From assembly GCA_033398695.1 (NCBI GenBank), contig CM065803.1, positions 42,275,501 through 42,339,500 of the forward strand: 64,000 bases of DNA, read 5' to 3'. The notes under the pieces are model-generated. The model did no database searches, was not told where the DNA came from, and was given only the letters and a program-made list of their open reading frames with translations. The position numbers were made by a program, and so were the translations under genes. Positions 19,394-27,884 of the stretch are shown here, piece after piece; position 1 is the first letter of the stretch, and each line of letters opens with the position of its first letter. This DNA comes from Orobanche coerulescens (Eukaryota; Streptophyta; Magnoliopsida; Lamiales; Orobanchaceae).

Positions 19394-22300
19394 GCCTTGT
19401 GAACCGGAAGTGGAATTTCAAGGTCGAGGTTCATGTCGTTGTTCGTCCTTTGGGCCTGAATCACGATGTTATTCATTACCGCAACCATAATGTAGGAGAC
19501 GACAACAATCAGCTGAGCCTTGTGCAACTTTAGCATGTTAACTGGGATTTCCCCCTCCACTCAAGTGACGATGTTATTTGTCTTTAGAGGTTCCCGTAAC
19601 AAACTCTCATATAATGACGTGTTAGGAAGGAAACATTCTCAAAAAGCAATCGCAATAAACTGTGGTTCGCAATGCAGGTGTCGCATTTCAAGCTTGAACC
19701 GCACAAAGAATTGGACAATCTTGTTGCCGGCAATCTGCTTAGTGCTGGACAAGGTCACCATGTCCTTTCTGTGTCTGGTTGTGGAAGTACTGGGAGAGGA
19801 AAATGTGACTTAGCGTGTGAAAGTTGGGGATAGACCATGATGCTAGGGTCGAACTCGCCTTTCAAGTAGAATGAGTCAAAATCAGCTGTCAGCTGGCCAT
19901 TGAGCAAACTAATCTTATTTACTTGCTAATAGACTTCTAATGCAAGCAACCCATTACTTAGGTCCCGAGGAGGAGTTACAAGACTTTGATGGTATGTTAT
20001 GCTATTGTACCCAGTGCCCCATCATTGGTATACTAACTTATGGCAATTAGTATCTCAGTCATTGAAGATACTTGCTCTCATACATTTATGGCACTTAGTA
20101 CCATCGTAAATGATGATATTTATTCAATAAATGCAGCATTTGTTGTTGTATTTACTAACAATCATATATTGAGGGCAAAACAATTATTTTACTCCACAAT
20201 AGCATAAAGGTATGCATTAAAGGTTTTACCCATTGCCAAAAGACAGGCCTTCAAGGGGTAATTGTTCTTCAACTTGGATTTCATTTTGTATTAGAACTTG
20301 GTGTTCTTGATATGATAATCATGATATATATATATGAGTTATTTGTATGATTATGAGATGGATATGAATATTTCATTAGATTATTGGAATTGTTAAGAAG
20401 AACACTTTGAATATGGGTTTTGAACTTGAAGAGTAAAAATTTGAGTTGTTATAATCTTAGATTATGATAATGAATGGAGTTTTGATGATATACATCCGGT
20501 TCTCAAAGAGCTTCTCTCTTAATGACTTCCAGTTCGCTCTTGCATATGAGCAAGGTCACTTACTGTGTCACCACAGAAGAGAGGACATGGCAGACGCAAG
20601 GGCTAGAATCGAAGAACAAGTTCAAGCTGAATGTTGTAAATGTTGATTGAAGAATCTGTTAAGAGGAGGAAACAAATTCCTATAGTAACCAACAAACTGA
20701 TTTTGGATGAGCCAACGGGATATGGTGATGGCAAAAGAGACAACCTGTGTTGATCCAACAAAGAAGAACGACGCAAGTGCTATGAATCTGGGTGACAGCA
20801 AGGTGGCTCTAACAAATCAATATCGATGAAGGCAATAGATGTGGGTTTAGCTAGTGGAGGTGCAATCACAACTACCTAAGTTGAAGAAAGACAAGTTTTA
20901 GGTTTATCTCGATTTTTTGGGGGTAATTTGAAATTCTTATTTATGGAGGCATCTTAAAAGGAGAATGTATTGGGAGAGACTCAACTGTTAATATGGTAGC
21001 CATACTAGTTGAGTCCCCTCCTCTACATAGTGGCTTATATTGTGATTGTCGTAACCGACAGTTATACTATTTATTGAACTGCATTAATAAATAACATCTT
21101 TCTACAAAAACAAAAGAGTCACGAGGTCTTAGGGGTTGCAACAGTGTCTTTGTATGAACATTCATTTTGAGAAGGAAATGATTTGTGGCCCCAATGAGGC
21201 CTACGATTTGGGGCGTCAATTGTAGATGTCATACTATTTAAACACATCATATATTAGAGAACTGGTGGGAGCTTAACGTGTATATATATACACACACACA
21301 CACACACACATACATATACATACAAATATATACAGATTAATAAAGCATACCTGATTGAATGAGATCCTTTTCCTTTAGATTACCTTGATAACCTTGTTCT
21401 TGAACATATATTGTACTATTACGTGTAACAGGTTCTATGCGAACACCTACAAATGATTAAAACAGACAAGATATAGCTTTAATCTCTGCCTATCTCTTCA
21501 TCTCAAAAGAAGAACAAAGAGCTAACATTCTTTTGAGAAATGAATGCATAGATTAGGAAGATTGTAGTGGTTTTAAGTTGAGCTCTTGATCCGTTGATCA
21601 TTAGGTTAGCTGGTGTTGATATATATATATATATATACACGAGACATTATCCAACCCGTGCGATGCACGGTCTTTGGTTGAATATCTACGTGTTTTGTAC
21701 GTAATGTTGGGGCAGACGGTTGAATGAGCAGATGGCAAAATTTAAATGCCTTTTAGAGAAGTTTATATGTTTTTTTTATTGTTATTGTCCTTTTATTTTA
21801 GTCTATGTAATTAGTTATATGAAATGAGGCTTTACTAACCCGTATGTTGCTCCGGGGTTGTTTTTGGTTTATTCAACCCGTGCGATGCATCGATTGTATC
21901 TAAGATTTCATAGCTAAAATTTAACCATCTTGTAATTTATACTATCATTTAAAAGTTCATTTTAATCACCTTGTGTATTAGAAGGTGCACGTGTTTTGTA
22001 CGTAATGTTGGGGCAGACAGTGAATGAGCAGATGGCAGAATTTAAATGCCTTTTAGAGAAGTTTATATGTTTTTCTTATTGTTATTATCCTTTTATTTTA
22101 GTCTATGTAATTAGTTATATGAAATGAGGCTTTACTAACTCGTATGTTGCTCCGGTGTTGTTTTTGGTTTATTCAACTCGTGCGATGCACCGATTGTATC
22201 TAAGATTTCATAGCTAAAATTTAACCATCTTGTAATTTATACTATCATTTAAAAGTTCATTTTAATCACATTGTGTATTAGAAGGTGCATTTGCATTGTG

Positions 22301-25300
22301 ATGTTTATCATAACTTTTGTATTTAAATTAGTTTATTTACATTAAAAGTTACAATTAAAATAGTCTCTTCATATATTTACAATTAAAAGTTACAATTAAA
22401 TCCCCCTTCCACATTAAATTAAGGGGGATAAGTATTATATAGTATAGATATATAGACACTCACACACACACACGAAATAACACATGTTATAATAGCACGG
22501 TGGTGGTGTCATAATTAGATTGAAATAACTAAATTATCGAATTATCTTGCTAAAAGAGAACATGTTGGCTTCCAGAGGTCTGCCAGCAGCAGCTTCGCCG
22601 CCACGAACTCAAAAAGAACAAAAAAAAAAAAAATTGACCATCGCCGATGATCTGCCGGCTGTGCCCAAGGAAAAAATAAAAAAGAAAAATCTGGCCGGTC
22701 ACCAAAGGTCTACTGGAAAACAGGCCCCGCCGAAAGCAAGCCGGCCGCCAAAAAAAAGTTAAAAAAATAAATAAATAAAAATAAAACGGCCAGTTGGCGG
22801 CCGGCGACCCTCGGAGGCCCGCTGGAGAACCCCATCACGAGCAAATTACTTTTTTCCTTTTGGCAATAACCCGTGCCATAATGTCATAGTGGCGGTGCCA
22901 TAAATGGTTTAAAATAATTAAATTACCAGAATACATTGTTAGAAAAAAAAACATGTTGGTACCCAAAAATCTATCGGCGGCCGACGGGCCTGCCGTTAAA
23001 AAAATTGACAGAGCGCCGGCAAGCATGGCAGCAGAAAGAAAATGATCGACCGCCAGAAAGCAAGCCAGTGGACCTGAAATCTAAAACAAAAAAAATGATC
23101 GGTCGCCCGCAGAGCCCGCCGAAAAGCAGGTCGACAGGCCCGGCATTAATAAAAAAATGGCCAGCCCTCGGTAAAATAGTAAAATAAGGTGGCCGACAGC
23201 CGGTGGCCCGCCGAAAAAAAGTAGGTGGGAATGTCGAAAAAAAACTGGTCGGCCGCCGGAAAATAGGACGGCGGGACTCTCGTAAAAAATAAAAATAAAA
23301 TAATAAAATAAAACTGTCCGGCAGCCGGAGGTCTGCCGGCGGGGCCCGTCGGAAAGCAGGTCTGCGGGATTGACATTAATTAAAAAAATAGTTGGCCGCT
23401 GAAAAGCAGGTCGGTGGGCCTAGCGTAAAAAAAAATAGTAAGTTAAGATGGCCGGCCGCCGGAAAGTAGGTCGGCGGACCTGGAATTTAGAAAAAAAATG
23501 GTCGGCCGCCGGCGATGGCCCGCCGAAACGCAGGTTGGCGGGCCTGGCATTATTAAAAAATAAATGACTGGTCACTAGAAAGCAGGTCGATGGGCCTAGC
23601 GTAAATAGAAAAAATAGTAAAATAAGATGATCAATCGCCGGTGGCCCGCCGAAATACAGGCCGGCGGGCCTGTCAAAAAATAAAAAAAAAAAAAAACCTG
23701 GCCGACTGGCGGGCCTCTCATAAAAAAATAATAATATAAAAATGTTCGGCCTGCGGTGGCCCACCGGAAAGCAGGTTGGCAGGCATGGCATTACTAAAAA
23801 AATGGCCGACCGACAGAAGGCCGACCGGTGGGCCTATCGTAAAAAAAATAGTAAATTAGGATGGCCGACAGCCGGCGGGCCACCTAAAAGAAGGCCGACG
23901 GGCGTCTCAGAAAAAAAAAATTGTCCGGCCGCCAAAGGTTTGCCAGCGGGAAAAGCAGGTCGGCGGTCCTATCGTTAACAGAGGTCTGCCGGCGGCCGGC
24001 TGAAGACTCGCCTGGCGTTAAAAAAAAAAAGACCCACCGGCCACCGCCGGCGGTCCGCCGGAAAGTTGGTCAGCGGCCTGACGTTAAAAAAACAAAGAAA
24101 ATATGTCCAATCGTTGGCGGTGGACCGCCGGAAAGCAGGCGAGCAGCCTGGCGTTAAAAAAATAAATAAATAAATAAATGATCGCCAGCCGGAAAGCAGG
24201 TCACCGCGGCTTGGCGTTAAAAAAAAAAAAAATAAATGAACGTCCCTCGGCAGCCTGGCTAAAAAAATACAAAAAAAAAAAAAAAAATTGGCCGACGCTG
24301 GCGGCCTGACGTTCAAAAAAAAAAAAAGAATTGGCCGTGGCCTGTCGGAAAGTAGCCCGGCGGGCAGTCGACTAAAAAAAAGGAACTAGTCGGCTGGAGG
24401 TCTGTCACAGATTCCCGTAAAAAAACAAAATTTGAAAGTTAACTATCTCTTTAATTTAATTTAATTTAATATTCTAGGAGTATTTTTTTTTTAAATTTAT
24501 TGTTGTTGAACTTTTCTTAAGATTATTTTTAAGTATTATTAAATTCAACAAAAAGAGAAGTAAAGGAGGGAGGGGTACAATAGTCTGTTCCGATGCAGAA
24601 TACCACCAAAAAAAAAACCGTTGTCCTTTATATTGATATATACGAGGTGTCCTGTACATTCATTCAAGACAATCAATATATGTTTCCCATACTCTCTCTA
24701 GCTTCTCATATTTAAAAGGGAAAATGGTTCAAACAGTATCTGAAGTTTGAGCCATTAGTAATTACAGTAACCTATGTACCAATAATATCAGAATGGTAAC
24801 TGAAGTTTTGTGTTTGATTCGACTTAAGTAACCAGATGGTATATCGCGTTATGATGCCGTTAAAAATTGACGAAAATACCATTTTATTTAACGACGTTAT
24901 AACGGAATATTCTACTTTAGTTACTTATCTTAAGGTCATGGTCTAAAGTTCAGATACCAATGTGACTTTTTTCTAAAGTCGAGTAAGGAATGCTACTAAT
25001 GGGCTAAAGTCCGGCTACCATTGAGTTGTTTTTCCTTAATTAAAACTCAATATGCATGATCTCACCCCGATAGATTAAGGTCTGCCAGAATCGAAGTCGC
25101 TGTGCTCTTGCGGATGCATAACTCATACCAGCCAATAGTTCCATAGGGTAATGCCCATCGCAGTTCGCTGCAACCGCTAACTTCGGGAATCTTTCTATCA
25201 AGTCGCATGCAATATCTGCAGTAGAGTGAAGAAAATGAGTTTCATATCTCTCAGTTAATTTGGTCAACTCTTGAGTCTCGACTAAGTTCTATGAGAGCCT

Positions 25301-26706
25301 TACCAAGTCCTTTCATGTGTCTGAAACAATAAATAAGAAGTTGAGCGCCATTGTGCCCTTCCCATAGCTCTTGATCTTTCGGAGTCACAGAATATAGATA
25401 GTTGGCCAATTCCCATTTGTCCCAACCACAAGCCTCAACAACTGGAATTGAATTCTTGGGAGGAATACCAGTGCTAAGTATATTCTTGTTCTTATCAACC
25501 ATGTAGCTAATCATTTCAGTGAGTTTAGCTTCTTCACCCCCTATGCCTATGGCGGATCCTAAAGCTGTATAGCCAGCAGCATTTTCCACTTCCAGGGTTT
25601 GCGGATTATCAACCATCAACATCACCAACTCCTTCACGATATTTGTATACCCAAGCTTGGCTGCAACATGAAGAGCAGTATCTCCAGATTTGTCTCTAGG
25701 GTCTTTTGCATGAAGTGCAACTTTGGAATCCACCAACCTGTTAAGGCACTCCTTTGCATTAACCCAGTCATCTCTATGCACGAAATGGAAGAACCCAAGT
25801 ACCAACGTCAAGTCGTTGCGGTTGTTCTCAGATGATGTCTTGTCTGTATTTAGTATTTGCAGTTATTATTTTCTTCTATATGCTATATCTTGTATGTAAT
25901 CATTGTAATGCGACTTGAAATTCACAAGATACCTTTACTCGCTTCAGCTAGTTCTGAGTCCCTCCCCAATTCCTTGATGCTACAAGCATCCCCAAAATCA
26001 TCTGCAATATTAACAATGTCTAGTACTGATCAGCGAGGCAATGTATGTATATCAAATTACAGTCCTAAAAATGGAAAAATAGAAAAGATACCTTCTTCAC
26101 TCGCTTTTGCCGATTCATAACCTTCGTCCCCCTCCTCAATTTCACCAGTATCACTTGGATCGACTGCAATATCAATAGTATATATCTCAGTAAATAGAAG
26201 CTAATCAAGAAGCTAATCGATCATATCAGTTCAATAATATATATATATATATGTATCGATCTATTACAAATGTATGACATGACGGAGTGTCAACTCAAGA
26301 AACAGAAACAAAGAAGCAGCCAAGGCTTCAAATGTTCAAATCTAAGGATTTTATACTTTGATCTACCACTATTGGTACCTTTTTCTTCCGAAACTAACAC
26401 TGTTGACGCCGTGAACTCTATTCGCAGAGCCTCCCAGGCGATTTTGGCAGTTTCTGCATCTCTGATGACAGAGAACGCATCACTACCGCAAGAAATCGCC
26501 AGAGCATGCAGTGCCTTAGCATCTTTTTCTCTCCAGGATTTGAGGCGGACTTCACTGTCTTCTGGTTTAGGAGGTTCGTCTGCTATGACGTCCCAAAGAT
26601 CATTACCCCGCAAATAAGTTCTTACCAAAAAACTCCAGTGTTCATAGTTTTGTTCGTTAAGAACTTCGAGTACAATCGGACAGGGGAATAATGTAGCAGA
26701 TGCCAT
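13474..26706 (-). CDS. Gag-like domain / ankyrin / PGG-domain membrane protein (8 exons)
   Basis: Exons on the minus strand: 26706-26367, 26163-26092, 26001-25933, 25843-25304, 25215-25066, 14828-14781, 14676-14243, 14082-13474. All have GT-AG borders and matching phases, giving 753 residues. Residues 1-113 resemble a copia Gag N-terminus (NYEHWSFLVRTYLRGNDLWDV). An acidic linker occupies 114-171. Ankyrin repeats begin near 185 (SGDTALHVAAKLGYTNIVKE), with a second ankyrin-like block in exon 7. Residues 552-753 hold the PGG domain (FTAPGGYNQ, PGG at about 617-619) with about four membrane segments. The family (ITN1/ACD6-like) is plasma-membrane associated and linked to stress and defence signalling; the role of this member is unknown. 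Intron 5 spans 10,237 bp of repeats. The join across it rests on phase (G|AG) and domain order, so two broken genes remain possible. Confidence 0.72.
14829..15581. other. Intron 5 of the ankyrin/PGG gene, 3' part without recognised elements
   Basis: This is the sequence just upstream of the exon 6 acceptor (minus strand). A short CpG-rich patch around 15500 (GCCACCGCCGCCACC) stands out, and no exon or repeat terminus was recognised. It continues into the MITE at 15582. Confidence 0.4.
15582..16352. mobile_element. hAT-type MITE with GTCGACTAGTCG subterminal repeats
   Basis: The left end CAGTGTTGTTACGGCGGT pairs with the right end, ACTGCCGTAACAACCATG. A perfect 8-bp duplication TGTTTAAG flanks it (15574-15581 and 16353-16360), diagnostic of hAT insertion. 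Subterminal blocks are built from GTCGACTAGTCG-like words. The middle includes pyrimidine-rich sequence and a highly AT-rich palindromic tract (16078-16262). It lies within intron 5 of the ankyrin/PGG gene. Confidence 0.9.
16078..16262. repeat. AT-rich palindromic tract inside the hAT MITE
   Basis: Long runs of TATATTATATAT-type sequence, with repeats of CAGTATA and TAGTATACATAATA, can fold back on themselves. It is probably a simple-repeat expansion inside the element. Confidence 0.75.
16600..17565 (+). pseudogene. Copia retrotransposon remnant: LTR end, primer site and gag
   Basis: An LTR-like end (…AATTCTAACA, near 17061) is followed by a decayed initiator-Met primer site (TAGTATTGAGAAC versus the usual TGGTATCAGAGC) near 17079. 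Gag-like sequence then starts near 17113. The best preserved piece, within 17334-17560, reads LYLMRWLFTLKMDNGISIRH and DHLALMDVKFDKNIRS, typical of the UBN2-type copia Gag. Stops and frame changes break it. The left limit is approximate. It lies inside intron 5 of the ankyrin/PGG gene on the opposite strand. Confidence 0.65.
17566..18376. other. Intron sequence: microsatellite and CpG-rich block
   Basis: 17785-17850 is a compound (CACG)/(CA)/(TA) microsatellite. 18120-18376 is unusually GC- and CpG-rich (CGGCCGCGACCGG and similar). It yields two overlapping open frames (94 and 110 codons, both +) of biased composition and no known family, judged non-genic. The block abuts the hAT MITE at 18377. 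Confidence 0.45.
17785..17850. repeat. Compound (CACG)n(CA)n(TA)n microsatellite
   Basis: Visible directly as CGCACGCACGCACGCACA, followed by CA runs and then TA repeats. Confidence 0.85.
18377..18907. mobile_element. hAT-type MITE with GGTTAACCGG subterminal repeats
   Basis: The left end TAGGGGTGTCGAACGGTTC pairs with the right end GGAACCATTTAGACACCTCTA. A perfect 8-bp duplication TCGCCCCC flanks it (18369-18376 and 18908-18915). Both ends are packed with GGTTCGGTT, GGTTAACCGG and ACCGAAA words around an AT-rich centre. There is no open frame. The same terminus type (TAGGGGTG) is seen at 48018. Confidence 0.92.
18952..18973 (+). repeat. Short interstitial telomere-type tract (CCCTAAA)3
   Basis: Three consecutive CCCTAAA units occur 45 bp right of the hAT MITE. 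CCCTAAA is the usual plant telomere repeat on this strand. Such short tracts also occur by chance or in promoters as telo-boxes. Confidence 0.7.
18974..21687. other. Intron 5 interior: AT-rich, no recognised gene
   Basis: This holds a (TA)n run at 19333-19390, further TA/CA tracts at 21282-21310 and 21618-21640, and otherwise AT-rich sequence. A segment of about 20660-21120 has the character of an old retroelement 3' region, but no LTR pair or coding motif was found. Around 21650 there is an AACCCGTGC-GAT-GCACGG hairpin. Confidence 0.4.
19333..19390. repeat. (TA)n microsatellite
   Basis: About 28 uninterrupted TA dinucleotides, one of the longest simple repeats in the window. Confidence 0.95.
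21688..22289 (+). repeat. Tandem duplication of a ~301-bp unit
   Basis: The unit beginning ACGTGTTTTGTACGTAATG at 21688 starts again at 21989 and is nearly identical (a handful of substitutions and small indels by eye). Both copies contain the word CCGTGCGATGCA(C/T)CG or a variant. There is no open frame. The near identity implies a recent duplication inside intron 5 of the ankyrin/PGG gene. Confidence 0.9.
22482..24717 (-). mobile_element. Helitron-like repeat with expanded GC/poly-A minisatellite
   Basis: Two head modules (about 22482-22575 and 22865-22960) match that of the 10.5-kb copy: a CCATAAT/CACGGTGG edge, AATTAAATTA, then ACATGTTGG. A minisatellite follows (about 22600-24410) with period near 60 bp. 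Each unit pairs a GC-rich half (GCCGGAAAGCAGGTCGGCGG, GGCCTGGCGT) with an A-rich half. About 20-25 degenerate units are present. The tail (24411-24717) is AT-rich and recurs at 27060-27333 and 27778-27808. Frames through it are compositional artefacts. Assignment to Helitrons rests only on the short copy's terminal hairpin. Confidence 0.5.
24718..25037. mobile_element. Mutator-like MITE next to a splice donor
   Basis: The left end GGGAAAATGGTTCAAACAGT and right end ACCATTGAGTTGTTTTTCCTT are related inverted repeats extending about 50 bp. In both arms GCCATTAGTA / GCCCATTAGTA is preserved. The flanks TATTTAAAA and AATTAAAA suggest a 8-9 bp target duplication, as in Mutator-type MITEs. The element ends about 28 bp from the exon 5 donor (25065) of the ankyrin/PGG gene. 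Confidence 0.6.
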
Positions 26707-26927
26707 TCACCAAATCTGTCAATTAACCAAAAAAGGTTTCAGCAGAAAAATATAACAAAACAAACAAAAATAAAACAAAAAAAAAGAGAAGAAGAAGAAG
26801 AAGAGGTCATTACACTGGTAATACTCGCTGTTGCAGTAACCAATTTTCCCCCAACCTTATGAAAATCAATGACACTCAAACGTCTTTTTAATACATTTTC
26901 TTTGTTTTTTTTACTTCAGGATTTCTC
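26707..26927. promoter_or_regulatory. Presumed 5' leader/promoter of the ankyrin/PGG gene
   Basis: This lies directly upstream (minus strand) of the ATG at 26706 and includes a GAA/A-rich tract (about 26755-26800). No clear TATA box could be chosen. The Helitron-like repeat begins only about 220 bp upstream of the start codon, so the promoter may be partly repeat-derived. Confidence 0.3.
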
Positions 26928-27333
26928 AATCCGGAAAGCAGCCTGGCTAAAAAAAAATAAAAAATTGGCCGACGTTGGCGACCTGGCTTAAAAAAAAAAA
27001 AAAAAAAAAAAGAACTGGTCGTGGCCTGCCGGAAAGTAGGCACTCGACTAAAAAAAAATGAATTAGTCTGCTGGAGGTCAGTCAAAATTCCGTAAAAAAT
27101 AAAATTTGAAAGTTAATTATCTCTTTAATTTAATTTAATTATTCTAGGAGTATTTTTTTAATTTTATTGTTGAACTTTTCTTAAGATTATTTTTAAGTAT
27201 TATTAAATTCACCACAAAGAGAAGTAAATGAGAGGGGAGGGGTATAATAGTCTGTTCCGATACGGATTACTACTAAGAAACACCATTGTCCTTTATATTG
27301 ATATATACGAGGTGTCCTTACATTCATTCAAGA
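26928..27333 (-). mobile_element. Helitron-like repeat, truncated third copy
   Basis: This copies the right part of the 22.5-24.7 kb repeat: the last few GC/poly-A units (26930-27050), then the AT-rich tail with TTCTTAAGATTATTTTTAAG and CGAGGTGTCC. It continues across an inserted SINE and resumes at 27762-27808, ending at the same TATTTAAAA word as the intron copy. The two copies flank exons 1-5 of the ankyrin/PGG gene in direct orientation. Confidence 0.75.
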
Positions 27334-27349
27334 CAATCAATATATGTTT

Positions 27350-27761
27350 TTTTTTTTTGATAACTAGGTGATCCCAGCTTAGCCGGACTAATCATAGTCC
27401 CTCAATGAACCCACTCTTAACCCATTGAGAGAAGTAAATCGCGAGTCATTCGAAGCGGTCAATTCCCAATGCTTTTTCGTACACTTGCGCGAGAAGCGCT
27501 TAAGCGATTAATAGCGCCTCGTTGCCAAAGACAGCTTCTGGAGAATGTACCAATGATTAGTCGGCCTCCGGGTTAAAGCGAAATCTCACATGCCGCTGAC
27601 GCGAGATTAGCAATTGATTAGCGGTTCTTGAGAAATTTATCAGGAGGTAGAGGATCGTAAGAAAAAGCCCTTCACTTCCGCTCAGTGGGTTAGAGCAAGG
27701 CACTCTCCAAAGGAGTGTCTTGGGAGTAGGCGTCCTACCACTGGACCACCCACCCTTCCCC
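27350..27761 (-). mobile_element. SINE-like insertion with 16-bp target duplication
   Basis: The sequence CAATCAATATATGTTT occurs at 27334-27349 and again at 27762-27777, exactly flanking a 412-bp insert. The insert has a T run at its left (a poly-A tail on the minus strand). Its minus-strand 5' end, GGTGGTCCAGTGGTAGGACG, resembles a tRNA A box region; a good B box was not confirmed. It is long for a plant SINE. It splits the third Helitron-like copy, so it is younger than that repeat. Confidence 0.75.
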
Positions 27762-27884
27762 CAATCAATATATGTTTCTCATACTCTATCTAGCTTCTCA
27801 TATTTAAAAAACAGAGCTGGCATGCAACCCAGTCCAAAAAATAGACTTTTCAATCAGCTCATCTACTGAAAGAGGGGTACGGTC

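Noticed and set aside
22547..24316. Many overlapping open frames of 60-123 codons on both strands
   Set aside because: They follow the GC/poly-A minisatellite units, giving repetitive Pro/Phe/Lys/Arg sequences in every frame, with no family motif or splice logic.
27640..27761. Possible tRNA gene
   Set aside because: The tRNA-like A box region is the 5' part of a SINE-like insert with a target duplication and poly-A tail; a cloverleaf could not be drawn convincingly.
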